Source: Paraburkholderia phytofirmans OLGA172 (lineage in GTDB: Bacteria; Pseudomonadota; Gammaproteobacteria; Burkholderiales; Burkholderiaceae). From it: DNA of 64,000 nucleotides. A program made the position numbers and the translations under genes. The DNA is taken from NCBI RefSeq assembly GCF_001634365.1, contig NZ_CP014578.1, forward strand, positions 2,418,001 through 2,482,000. The letters run 5' to 3'. Of this stretch, positions 1 through 8,754 are shown one piece after another. Each line of letters starts with the position of its first letter. Positions within the stretch are counted from its first letter, which is position 1. The notes beneath the pieces were generated by a model that made no database searches, was not told where the DNA came from, and was given only the letters and a program-made list of their open reading frames with translations.

Positions 1-97
1 TCCGCTCGACGCAGACAAACCGCGAAGAGTTTTCGAAAATCGCTCGATGTGCCAGGCCGATTCAGTGGGACGTGCCAGTCGCGCGTCCGAGCGGCCC

Positions 98-337
98 TCA
101 CGAAAACAGCGACAAAGATTCGACGGCGGTTTGGCGCCGACGTCGCGAGGACGTGGATCGACTGGGCCGTGCAGCAGTTTTCTCGCTGGTCGAACCGAGC
201 CGCCGGTTCAGATCCGACAGCGCCCGACAGACGGACGCGAGAGCAGGCGTCCCCGTCAGCGCCAGTTCAAGCTGGTCCAGCAGTTCCGGCAGACTCACTC
301 CCCCTGCTCTCTTTCCTGCGAACTTCCGCTTCTGCAT
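98..337 (-). CDS. Small hypothetical protein, possibly a remnant
   Basis: This would encode 79 residues. The first half (Leu-rich helix around residues 15-50, containing SLPELLDQLELAL) reads like a real amphipathic helical protein. The second half is Arg/Ser-rich and looks like out-of-frame GC-rich DNA, so the gene may be truncated or frameshifted. A purine-rich GGGGAG lies about eight bases before the ATG. I do not recognise a family. The alternative is a chance ORF in a degenerate region. Confidence 0.35.
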   Translation of the reverse strand: MQKRKFAGKRAGGVSLPELLDQLELALTGTPALASVCRALSDLNRRLGSTSEKTAARPSRSTSSRRRRQTAVESLSLFS

Positions 338-599
338 AAGGCCGCTCCCCTATAGCTGTCGAGATACGCGCTGGCATCGACGTCACCACCAATCGTCAAG
401 CTCCAGCGACATCTGTTTCTTCATGTCATGTTTACGCCAGGAGCACCGTCGGATACATCGCCCTTTGGCAACGGCGGTTTCAGCACATCGGGATGAAAAA
501 CCACATCCACGCCGATCCGGACAAATCCATCTTTCTCCCGCTTCGGGCCTCATCGATTTTCGGGATAGCGATGCTGCCCACTAGCTCCTCAAACCCTGT

Positions 600-1040
600 T
601 CACGCTGCGTTAGCCAGCATTGAGTGACGACAGTCCGCCGCGGCGCATCGACACGCGTACTGCGCCCGAACGTCTTCATCCAGAGGATCGTCGGTAGCCA
701 GCAGATATTCAATAAACAGTTCTTCACCGGCCCCGATCGGCCGAAGCGTGTAAATGAAAATCCGCCCCTCATCCTCGATGGTCTCGCAGTTAGGCGCACA
801 GGCGTGATTGAGCCAGCGCGCGCTGTTGCCGCCACGGCTGCCGTCGATCACGCGCCCATCCGACAGCCCGAAGAGAAACGTATGACCTGCGATGCCTTCG
901 CGCTGGTGACGCCGCACCGCATTGCGCCACGACGTTATTTCACCCTTGTACTGGAGCACGCGCTCACCCGCCGCGAGCGGACGAATGGCGAACACGCCTT
1001 TGCCGTGAACTGCAGACCGCCGGACAATCACGCGCCGCAT
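600..1040 (-). CDS. SET domain-containing protein
   Basis: A 146-residue protein that is essentially a bare SET (lysine methyltransferase) domain. Family hallmarks are visible: HGKGVFA near residue 12 (SAM contact), WLNHACAPNC near residue 77 (the NHxCxPN motif), and ELFIEY near residue 108 carrying the late SET tyrosine. A post-SET Cys cluster, YACRCAAADC, lies at the C-terminus. I chose the internal ATG at 1040 because GGAAAGGAAAGAG precedes it directly; an in-frame extension to 1091 lacks family-like sequence. Bacterial stand-alone SET proteins are common in Burkholderiales, and their protein substrates are mostly unknown. There are no clear operon partners. Confidence 0.88.
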   Translation of the reverse strand: MRRVIVRRSAVHGKGVFAIRPLAAGERVLQYKGEITSWRNAVRRHQREGIAGHTFLFGLSDGRVIDGSRGGNSARWLNHACAPNCETIEDEGRIFIYTLRPIGAGEELFIEYLLATDDPLDEDVRAQYACRCAAADCRHSMLANAA

Positions 1041-1225
1041 ACTCTTTCCTTTCCCGATGTCAGCGCCAGTATACGAGCAGCAAATTTTCACATCCAGTGC
1101 GATGGGACGAGCAGGAACTCGCCACGTTCAGGCGCCGACGGGCATATCGAAGCTGGAGAATCGAGGCATTTGACCCGCAGGTATCCCGGAATGACCGACC
1201 GATCGGCCCGCGAAGAGATCCAGCT

Positions 1226-1432
1226 TCAGAAAAGCTGATTGCCCAGCTCACGCAGGCTGACCCACTTCACCGTGCTCACAAAGGTCCTGCCTGTGACGTC
1301 GAGCGATTCGATCATCGCGCGTTGCCCGCGGGCTTCCGCAATGACGCGCACGATGCGCTTCCGGTAGCGCAGTAACGCACCGATCGTTGGGCACGAGATT
1401 TCGCGCCCGGTCCGCGATCGTTTCTTTTCCAT
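1226..1432 (-). CDS. Small basic hypothetical protein
   Basis: Encodes 68 residues. The N-terminus is Lys/Arg-rich (MEKKRSRTGREI) and a basic helix follows (ALLRYRKRIVRVIAEARG). The C-terminal half contains TFVSTVKWVSLRELG. The composition fits a small nucleic-acid-binding or structural protein, but no domain is recognisable. The ribosome-binding site is weak. It sits on the same strand as the SET gene and the HU gene but is well separated from both. It could be a genuine Burkholderia orphan or a chance ORF. Confidence 0.45.
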   Translation of the reverse strand: MEKKRSRTGREISCPTIGALLRYRKRIVRVIAEARGQRAMIESLDVTGRTFVSTVKWVSLRELGNQLF

Positions 1433-1634
1433 ACGGCTATCTATCTAGACATGCAGCGAATCGCAGGGGCCGCGGTACATCGCGGCATCTCGCACTGATG
1501 CTACCAGGCCGGCTGCCCGAGGTCCAGGCCTTGCCCGATCACTCCGTGCCGTTGCTGTCGCCAGCATGTGTAGCGGCTACCCTGCCGCCGCCCCGCGCCA
1601 TCGGTGGATTCCGGCCGACGGCTTGCGGCCGGTC

Positions 1635-1913
1635 TCAGGCGCCGTTCACTGCATCCTTGAACGCCTTGCCCGCCGTGAACTTGACGGTCTTCGCGGCCGG
1701 GATCTGAATTTCGGCGCCGGTCGACGGGTTGCGGCCGACCCGCGCGGCGCGTGCGCCCGTCGAAAACGATCCAAAGCCGATCAGCTGCACGGTGTCACCT
1801 TTCGTGACGGCTGCGGTGACCGTGCCGATAAATGCATCGATCGCCTCGCCGGCGGCCGCCTTGCTTGAGCTGGTCTTCGCGGCGACCGCATCCACCAGTT
1901 CCTGCTTGTTCAT
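1635..1913 (-). CDS. HU family DNA-binding protein
   Basis: A 92-residue nucleoid-associated protein of the HU/IHF family. The N-terminal helical part [14 protein letters not shown] is typical. The beta-arm region holds [21 protein letters not shown], where the conserved GFG-F and GRNP turn bind and bend DNA, and the C-terminus reads [13 protein letters not shown]. The ATG at 1913 follows GAGGAAAAG at good spacing; a longer in-frame extension to 2090 is unsupported. Its place among island genes suggests an accessory HU paralogue rather than the housekeeping copy, but that is inference. Confidence 0.95.
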   Translation of the reverse strand: MNKQELVDAVAAKTSSSKAAAGEAIDAFIGTVTAAVTKGDTVQLIGFGSFSTGARAARVGRNPSTGAEIQIPAAKTVKFTAGKAFKDAVNGA

Positions 1914-3031
1914 TGCTTTTCCTCGCTGTGGTTGTGAGTGTTGCCACCCTACCCGATCGGCGTACTTCCGCGCAATCGGCACGCAACGGCGCTGTGCCGG
2001 TCTCGCGGGATAAACCAGCCGATGCAGACTCGCAATCTTCAGCCGATCAGGCTTTCCGGTCCTGTCTGCTGTGTGATGAACCTTGCACATGCAAAGTTCG
2101 GCGCCTCAGCGAAAGGCAGACGGTTACGGTTCTACGCTGCAGACTCCATAGACATCCCCGCGTCCTGGGTCGCATCGGTCCGCACTTCTGGGGCACCTGC
2201 CCGCGTCCCCGCATCTACGATCGCATCCGGAATGATGCCTGGATCGTCCATCGCGTGCCACGGCGTCGCTCCAGGGGCCGTCCAGCGCCGCATCGCTCCC
2301 GAAATAAGGGGCAGTGTCCGCAAATGAAGGGTATGATAGCTCTGAACTATCCGGGCCTTCATTTCCGGGCGCCTGCTACATCTGTGAGACGAACCCTAAC
2401 CTGCCCCAGATCGTCACGATGCTTCCCCGGGTTGAAGGGTCAATTTCAATGGTGATAAGTGGTATTGCCACCATTGCGTTTGGCGATATTGAAAAGGATG
2501 GCAATCGGGTGATGCTCTAACCTGATGCCGTTTTCACCATTACTCCCGATATCGTGAATTCATGGGCGGCGAGGGCCGCACCCGCGCATGTCAGGTGATC
2601 GCTCTGGCGCGTCGGGACCGCCAACGCCCGCCACGATACTCATACCCTCCGGCGAACCAGCGTATGGAAATTCAGGCGGAAAACGCTCCTGCCGTGCATC
2701 GTTGCGCAACCAGGCGTTATGATCCGCAGACCACTCCGATCGCTTTCATGATGCGCACGGTGAACGCCGACGACCGTCCGCAATGAAGCCGTGTCACAGG
2801 CGTTGCGACGAAAAGCGCCCACTGGTTATCATCAGGCCGGCTGCCTGTCAGGATTGGCTTTCGCGCCGCAACACTGACGAAGCCGGTCCATTTCCGCGGC
2901 TCTTTCCCGCAGACGAAATGCAGGCGGGACCGTTTCCCCTGGCCTCGCGGGCAGCGCCGCCACGAATGAAGGTCAAGCCTCACTGGAAGACTGGGGCGGC
3001 CTGCGGCGACCAAACGACAGAAGGTAGAGTG
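1914..3031. other. Gene-poor stretch upstream of HU
   Basis: No gene here is convincing. ORFs at 2132-2362 (minus) and 2314-2520 (plus) overlap each other, lack family-like sequence and have no clear ribosome-binding sites. The stretch from about 2400 to 2520 is AT-richer than its surroundings, which suggests patchwork DNA. DUF2442 genes are often preceded by a DUF4160 partner, but I could not find one here. Confidence 0.4.
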
Positions 3032-3271
3032 ATGACACCGCTCGCGACAGACCTGCTGTTTGACGACACCAGCTTCACCGTCGTACTGGGCGACGGTCGC
3101 AGGCTCAAGATCCCATTATGGTGTTTCCCGCGACTGGCAGCAGCGACATGTGAACAACGGAACGCATTCCGCATTTCTGCCTCCGGCGCGGGTCTGCATT
3201 GGGACGCCCTCGACGAAGACATCAGTGTCGCCGGATTACTTCGCGGCCAGATGGATGCGACTGTCCGGTAA
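3032..3271 (+). CDS. DUF2442 domain-containing protein
   Basis: A 79-residue protein matching the DUF2442 pattern: a short beta-rich start with LGDGRRLKIPLWCFPRL, then ATCEQRNAF, then the signature GLHWDALDEDISVAGLLRG at the C-terminus. The family is usually found beside DUF4160 proteins and is thought to belong to toxin-antitoxin-like or nucleic-acid-related pairs, but its function is not established. The ATG at 3032 was chosen because the domain starts there and AAGGTAGAG precedes it; the longer in-frame ORF from 2783 is unlike the family. The usual DUF4160 partner is missing, so this may be an orphan. Confidence 0.8.
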   Translation: MTPLATDLLFDDTSFTVVLGDGRRLKIPLWCFPRLAAATCEQRNAFRISASGAGLHWDALDEDISVAGLLRGQMDATVR

Positions 3272-3314
3272 ATCTGACCCGGCTTTCGACACACGCCCGG
3301 TAGCTGATGAGGGG

Positions 3315-3638
3315 TCACCATCGGAGCAGTTCGCGCAACCGGGCAATGATCCAGTTCATTTCGACTACACTGCACCAGTCCTTGCCCACGATAGCGTCCC
3401 CGATGCGCCCCAGCACCACATCGTGAGAATTCTGTGGGTACTTTGCGGCGTCCGTCCGGGCGGGCACAATCAGTTGCTGTGCCAGGTCCTCACATATCTG
3501 CCATCGCTCCAATCGCTCTTCTTCGGTCAGTCCGACGACAAACCGGCCGTTGATCATGCGCGCCGCCAGCTTCGGCTGCGCTCCGGCGAGCGCGGCTGGC
3601 GCGACATCACGCGGAAAATCGTCAGGTACCTTCATCAT
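3315..3638 (-). CDS. Conserved hypothetical protein
   Basis: About 107 residues starting at one of two adjacent Met codons (MMKVPDDFPRD). It contains PAALAGAQPKLAARMINGRFVVGLTEEERLERWQ in pieces, followed by CEDLAQQL and a C-terminal helix MNWIIARLRELL. The pattern (Pro-rich start, PKLAAR, a FVVGLT strand, then E/R-rich helices) recurs in my recollection of small Burkholderia hypothetical proteins, but I know no function. It is convergent with the DUF2442 gene across a 43-bp gap. No membrane segments or signal peptide are present. Confidence 0.6.
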   Translation of the reverse strand: MMKVPDDFPRDVAPAALAGAQPKLAARMINGRFVVGLTEEERLERWQICEDLAQQLIVPARTDAAKYPQNSHDVVLGRIGDAIVGKDWCSVVEMNWIIARLRELLRW

Positions 3639-4740
3639 TTTCGCCTCACAACACACGAGGTGGCTTGCAGGACGCGGACAGTACGTTCAGGCGTCCCTAG
3701 CAAGATCGAACGTTGAAACCAGGAACGTACGATACGAATCTGACCCTACCGGCCAATGCCGTAGGACTCTCACCGCCGCCCTCTTCCGCCAGTCCAGAGT
3801 CAAGACTACGCCAGGTGTAAAAGGGATGGCGGGGCCGGCCGCACAACTATAAGGGGCGTCGTGGCATCTCCCCCTCATTCGAGAAAACTGGGCGAAGCAA
3901 TCTGCCGCCCACAGAGTTTTCAAAGTAGCGCCCACTCCGGTCCAACGCATGCGGCGTTGTGTCCTTACGTACGGAGCATCGGGTGCCCCTTATAGTCACT
4001 TCCTATGTCGAATGCTGCTCGGCAACGCGTATTTCGCCGTTCGAGCAGACTTTGTTGTCTGTTAGCGCGTCGTTAGCGATCGGCGCAGACTTTGTTGTGC
4101 GCCCATATCTGCGTCGAAAAGACGTCAGCTAACCGCGACGCCTTGAAACATTCCAGTCGTTCTGACGGCAGTACCGCAACCAGCAAGTCGAGAGTGTGCT
4201 TGACGCCTTGCCAAGTCGCGTCTGTATGCCGCACGAGCACCCGTCAAACACTTCGCCTTTGGCGCGGCCTGTCTGCGCCCAGTTCTCTCTCGACTTTGTA
4301 GCCTCCTATGCCTGAAGCGAAGTAACTGCAGCGGCATATTCACAGTGTCCAGCGCGGATTCTGGCTAGGTGAACGGGGCCGCGATCGTAAGCGCGCCGGC
4401 AGTGGCGTACGGATGAAATACAGGTCGCCATTCTCGCAGCGCTCATTGCCGTCAAAGAACATTGGCGCTCTGCAATTTATATTCGCCCGTGCGTCTTGTC
4501 AGGTGTGAATACAGTCCCGATTTCCGCCGCCGTTTACTGGTAACGCGGTTTATCCCAATACGGAGTCGTTTGCCCCGCTCAGTCGAAGCCGCTCCGCCGC
4601 GCGGCGTGTAAGATGAACAATGACAACCCTACCCTGCGACATACGTGGTCATACCCGGGCAAAATGCTCGGTTTCTGCCTCGTCCAGACTCAAGCACCGC
4701 AGCAAAGGCGTTCGATCATGACGGTACTTTTCCCGCAAGT
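3639..4740. other. Gene-free stretch downstream of tniQ-like gene
   Basis: No ORF here has coding character. The only structure I can support is a pair of identical 14-bp direct repeats at 4045 and 4085. Because it lies beyond the last gene of the Tn7-like module, this is where one transposon end would be expected. I could not define a terminal inverted repeat or a target duplication. Confidence 0.45.
4045..4098. repeat. Two 14-bp direct repeats 40 bp apart
   Basis: GCAGACTTTGTTGT occurs at 4045-4058 and again at 4085-4098. A shorter repeat, GTTAGCG, occurs between them at 4061 and 4072. Tn7-like elements carry several roughly 20-bp TnsB-binding repeats at each end, so these may be such sites. 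The matching copies expected in inverted orientation beyond the tnsA side were not found by eye, so the interpretation stays tentative. Confidence 0.5.
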
Positions 4741-5660
4741 TTACGTTACATGGCGCATCGGTGGCCACAGGGCTTTCAGGTCCAGGTCAGGAATAGATGG
4801 AAACATAACAAGGCCCCGTGAGCGATCATCAACCAGAGCGGGTCCGTACCAAGGTTGGTAAACCAATGGCACCAGGGAGGGAATAGTCGGCCGGAGGCCG
4901 TTAAGGTGAAACGTTTCGTCTGACGCCAATTGGCGCTTCGTAATCTCGAGCATGACAGCGAAAGCTCCAAGCAAGATCGCCCGAGCGGGTAGTCGTTGTA
5001 CGTGTGCGCCAACGTGCCGCGCCCGCAACCTCCCTGACCACACCGCCCGCCTTGTATTAATCCACTCGAACGGTGTGGCGCTAGCGTCTTCGAACAACAA
5101 CCTAAACCATGCTAGCGCTAGCTGACCTGGTTCGCGACCATTCTTATCAATACAACCCTTCTCCCGGAGGGCAAGCATATCGCTCGCTCCCTGTGCGCGC
5201 GCACCGTTTGGGAAGGCCCAGGCATGTAGTCGCGTTAGCATGCCGGCATACAAGGCTTGACCGACCGACGGGTACGGCAAGCGACCGCGTACGCTATCTG
5301 TGTCTTTCCATCTCGAACTTGTGAGCCTTATATCCCATCGAAGACACGTCAAATCGTGTCCGTTGTCGGCGACAACAAACGATCGCGGAACCGGCGCGAG
5401 CTGTGCCGATGCCTGCCGAAAGAACTCCCGTGTATCGCACCACACATGCCACGTCGTCAAGGCGTTTTGGGCCACCAGTTGCTCGAGCACATCGAGGCCC
5501 TCGTTAGAGTCAGACCACCATTCTGCTAGCGGATTAAACGCCCGATTGATCTCATTGGCGCGGTTACGCAAGACATCGTGCGAACGCCATGAGAACGCGT
5601 CTGCTGCCAACGGGCCACAACATGATTCACAGGCGTAAAACCCCGACGCCCTCCCTAGCA

Positions 5661-7125
5661 GCATTTCGTTATACAGAAGTGTCGTAACCGTCGCGCAAGA
5701 TCTGAATGGTGATCACAGCATCCATGACTCGCTGCATGCCAATCCACAGCGTCTTCGCGCCCGGTTCGCCGTCGCTCTTGCGCCCGAGGAATCCTCCCAG
5801 TGACGCGATCATCCGTATCACCTGGCTGAGCGTCGGTGGTTTTTTCGGACGCGCCTTCTTACAGAGCACGTGAGCGCCGTGTATCTCGTCAGCCGCGAAG
5901 AACAACGACGCGTCCAGCTCCGGACAGGTTCTGCCGACACGCATGAGCCGTGCGATACGCCACGATACGACCATGTACAGCGCGAGCGCCTTCTCCACGC
6001 GCTCCATCTGTGAGAGTTGCAGCGCTTCAACCCGGCAGGCGTTCTTCAGGACGTTGAAGAACATTTCTATTTCCCACCTCGCGCGGTACCAGTCAACGAG
6101 TTCGATGAGCGCATGCGCATCGCCCGCTTCGCGGTTGGTCACAAGACGCCAGATGACGGGCTTCACACCCGCTGGCGCATCCACTTCATACGCCTCGAGG
6201 CAGGTGAGCGTGACACCGGCACGCCCGGGCAGCGTGATGCGCTGGCTACGCAGTTCCTGCCTCACTTCACGCGCCTTCTGGCCGCTGCGCCCGGGCAGCA
6301 CGAAGCTGATGTGGCCGACCACCTCACTGGCGTGCACCGTCTCCCACAAATTCGCTTCGCCCTTCAGGGCGCGATTGTGCTGCGAGCGCATCAGCCAGTC
6401 CGCCGGTTCACCCAGTTCCTGCGCACGCTGCATGAGCGCGGCGATGTCGCCTTCACGATCGGCCACATACACCAGTCGCGTGTCAGGCAGGGCCCGTGCC
6501 TGTTCGGCCACGATCTCATAGCTTTCGACCCACCGCACACTTTCCCTGACACCGCCACGCCTGCCGTTTGCATCGCGTGGTTCGCGCGCCCACATCCATG
6601 CGTTCATCACACCCAGCGGCTCCCGATCCGGTGTCACCGCATAGGTCGCGTGAAGATACATGCCCACCTGTGCTTCATAACTGAGCGGGCCGGCCCCTTC
6701 AATGTCCTGACCGTTAAAGTTCAGCTCTGTCGTATCGGCAATGCAAAGCACCACCGGCAACTGCCCCATGCGCGTCGTGGTACGGTCCCAATGCGGCTGC
6801 ATCATGTCGCGCCAGTCGATGCGCTCATTGCCCAGAAAACGATATGCCGCCATCGTCTCGGCCCAGCCTTCGCACGCGCCCGGAATGCTGGCCGTGGGCC
6901 GGCTGGCGAACCGCTTGACCAGCTCCTTCGCGCGCCGGTCTCGCCGTGGATCACCCAAATCCAGCGTCTCAAATTCCTCGTCCACCCATGCTCCCGCGTC
7001 GTCTCGAGTCTTCATGCCGAAAATCCGAGAGTAAACGCGAAATCCGCATTGTTAACAACCCCCTCCTGGCTGATTTGCTATCCAGCATCGATTCCAGGCA
7101 CGTCGATTTGTGTATAAGGAAATGC
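5661..7125 (-). mobile_element. IS4-family (Tn5-like) insertion sequence, 1465 bp
   Basis: The left end begins GCATTTCGTTATACA and the right end, read inward, begins GCATTTCCTTATACA, giving imperfect terminal inverted repeats. CCTAGCA flanks both sides (5654-5660 and 7126-7132) as a 7-bp direct repeat. It could be read as up to 9 bp, because the bases GC are shared with the repeat. The element contains one transposase gene. The stop codon of the transposase lies within the left inverted repeat. It disrupts the tniQ-like gene. Confidence 0.88.
5669..7015 (-). CDS. IS4-family transposase, Tn5/IS50 group
   Basis: A 448-residue DDE transposase, full length for the Tn5-like branch. The N-terminus (residues 5-70: WVDEEFETLDLGDPRRDRR, then PGACEGWAETMAAYRFL) matches the Tn5 DNA-binding N-terminal domain. 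Catalytic residues are Asp94 (CIADTTEL), Asp186 (YVADREGD) and Glu317 within the Y-x2-R-x3-E-x6-K signature (Y310, R313, E317, K324). It catalyses cut-and-paste movement of its own element. The ORF is intact, so the element may still be active. It carries no passenger genes. Confidence 0.93.
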   Translation of the reverse strand: MKTRDDAGAWVDEEFETLDLGDPRRDRRAKELVKRFASRPTASIPGACEGWAETMAAYRFLGNERIDWRDMMQPHWDRTTTRMGQLPVVLCIADTTELNFNGQDIEGAGPLSYEAQVGMYLHATYAVTPDREPLGVMNAWMWAREPRDANGRRGGVRESVRWVESYEIVAEQARALPDTRLVYVADREGDIAALMQRAQELGEPADWLMRSQHNRALKGEANLWETVHASEVVGHISFVLPGRSGQKAREVRQELRSQRITLPGRAGVTLTCLEAYEVDAPAGVKPVIWRLVTNREAGDAHALIELVDWYRARWEIEMFFNVLKNACRVEALQLSQMERVEKALALYMVVSWRIARLMRVGRTCPELDASLFFAADEIHGAHVLCKKARPKKPPTLSQVIRMIASLGGFLGRKSDGEPGAKTLWIGMQRVMDAVITIQILRDGYDTSV

Positions 7126-7572
7126 CCTAGCAGCCCAGCATAGTTGCCGGCTCGCCCTCCGCAGCACAGACACTTGTCAACCAGTTGCACCCGATGGACT
7201 GGACATTGTTGAAGACAATCCAGCTGGAACCAAAATGAATGGAATCCGCCGGCTAGGCATTTTGGGCAAAACCGGAACCGGGAAGAGAACATCCAGGGCA
7301 AAAGCTCCACCCGCGCCGTCAGCACCGTCTTTTCATCGACTGGGAGCTTCCACCCAGTCTCGCGTGCGAGCAGTTCCTCCCGCACACCAAAGCCTCTCGC
7401 GAACGATCCTGTATTCTGATTCATCCAAAAGCCGAGTTCCTCCCGAAGCATTTGGCGATCGACCCCGTTCAAACTACAGAATCGTCCCAACAATGATGGT
7501 GTGGACTCGTGTGGCAACGCTCCACAATCAAGCCCGACCCATTTGCGTTGCTCCGCCGCCATTCGCACCATC

Positions 7573-8754
7573 TCACGTATCCTCTAAAGACGCCTCTTCC
7601 TGGTCATGGAGTTGGTCTCGCCTCGCGGCCATTCCATTTGCTACCCCTTCCTCAATCTTGTCTTCAATCGCATCGAAGAAGTCGCTTTCATACAGCGCGA
7701 ACGTCCAAAACTCTTGCCTCATCCGATCACTGATTGCCTTTGGGCCCTCGTCAGCAGCGTGGTCTAAAAACAGTCGTACCGTCTCAAAAAAAGCGCCTTG
7801 CGGAATTCCGGTGTAAAAAATTCGCTTGGTGTTTTCCCGACCACCGAGCGCCATGATGAAGTTTTCCGTCTCGCTTTCCAGGGTGAATCCTCGATCCGTT
7901 TGCTCTGGCAGGAAAAAGGATGTCCACGTTTCGCCGGTCTCGTCACTTTTTTTCAAGTCAATTAGCTGAAGAATCCCACGCACCTCCTCCGGTGACGCAA
8001 TAGCAGAAAATTGCAGTCGATGGCCTACCAGCATTTTTCTCACGGCGGCATCCACCTTATTTTTTTTTAGACTACTCTGCCAGGCATGCATGCCTGAACT
8101 ATGACCTGCTGAAAGCACAAGTAGCGGAATGCCGTTTCTGTCCAGTTCATGCCGGAGATCATCTATGGCAAAAATGTCTTCTGGGGCACAATCTTGCACG
8201 TTGTCCAGGAAGAGAACGATTGTAGATTTCGGGATGTTTCTCCCCTCTCCGACGAAGCGCTGAAATGCCCGAATCCGAAGATCCTCCGTTTTACCGTGTA
8301 CGTTTGGACAGTTCCCTGACTGCAGCAAACTTAAACAGACATGCCGGAGTGGATCTACCCGCTTCCCCCGACTGAACGTGAGATATGCCGTAACCACGCC
8401 CGGCGCCGCCTGCTCAACCATGGCTTGAAGCACGAAGAGCGTGCGGGTGATTCCATCGCGATGCGCCCCAAGAAAATGGTATCCCGAGACGCCCGTCCTT
8501 ATGGCTCTCATGGTGTGCTGGAAAAGTCGCACGGCCGCGGGCGTTGCTAGCGGTTCCTTGGTGTTTTGGCAAAGTGGATGTGCTGTCCACTCGCTTCGCC
8601 GCGCGGGGTTTTGCTCCGCCGCGGGCTTCGATGATGGCATATCACGGAGGTCAGGGGCACTGCTTCCTGGCGGATCAATCTCTTCGGGTTTTGAATCGGA
8701 AACGCTAGTGCTACTTCTGGCTGTCGCCGCGCCCATATTTGCCTCCGTTGTCAT
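7573..8754 (-). CDS. TnsC/TniB-like AAA+ protein with degenerate nucleotide site
   Basis: A 393-residue protein between the tnsB-like and tniQ-like genes, the usual place for the AAA+ regulator that links target choice to the transposase. A low-complexity N-terminus (about 50 residues) precedes the AAA core. The Walker A position reads GAHRDGITRT (residues 96-105), with Ile where Lys is essential. Walker B reads IVLFLDNVQ (about 179-187), with Asn after the Asp instead of Glu. A sensor-1-like strand LLVLSAGH follows near residue 211. The ORF is intact despite these losses, so they look like lineage features rather than decay. The stop is one base from the tniQ start, and the start is 11 bases from the tnsB stop. 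The family call rests on position and fold pattern. Confidence 0.65.
   Translation of the reverse strand: MTTEANMGAATARSSTSVSDSKPEEIDPPGSSAPDLRDMPSSKPAAEQNPARRSEWTAHPLCQNTKEPLATPAAVRLFQHTMRAIRTGVSGYHFLGAHRDGITRTLFVLQAMVEQAAPGVVTAYLTFSRGKRVDPLRHVCLSLLQSGNCPNVHGKTEDLRIRAFQRFVGEGRNIPKSTIVLFLDNVQDCAPEDIFAIDDLRHELDRNGIPLLVLSAGHSSGMHAWQSSLKKNKVDAAVRKMLVGHRLQFSAIASPEEVRGILQLIDLKKSDETGETWTSFFLPEQTDRGFTLESETENFIMALGGRENTKRIFYTGIPQGAFFETVRLFLDHAADEGPKAISDRMRQEFWTFALYESDFFDAIEDKIEEGVANGMAARRDQLHDQEEASLEDT

Larger units (their letters stand above)
4741..7571 (-). pseudogene. tniQ-like gene split by an IS4-family insertion
   Basis: A TniQ/TnsD-type target-selection protein of about 452 codons, interrupted after codon 149 by the element at 5661-7125. 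If the element and one 7-bp target copy are removed, the two halves join in frame (AGLLG then RASGFY). The N-terminal half has the TniQ pattern ALPHESTPSLLGRF near residue 18 and zinc-binding pairs: FCPKC near 101, CPVH near 123 and CLCCG near 134. The C-terminal half has a further Cys pair, CESCC, and a long helical region (TnsD-like). The ATG at 7571 lies one base past the tnsC-like stop, indicating translational coupling. In Tn7, TniQ-family proteins choose the target site and bind TnsC. The insertion should inactivate it. Confidence 0.8.

Noticed and set aside
2132..2520. Two short overlapping ORFs (76 and 68 codons)
   Set aside because: They overlap on opposite strands, lack ribosome-binding sites and recognisable sequence; not enough to call genes.
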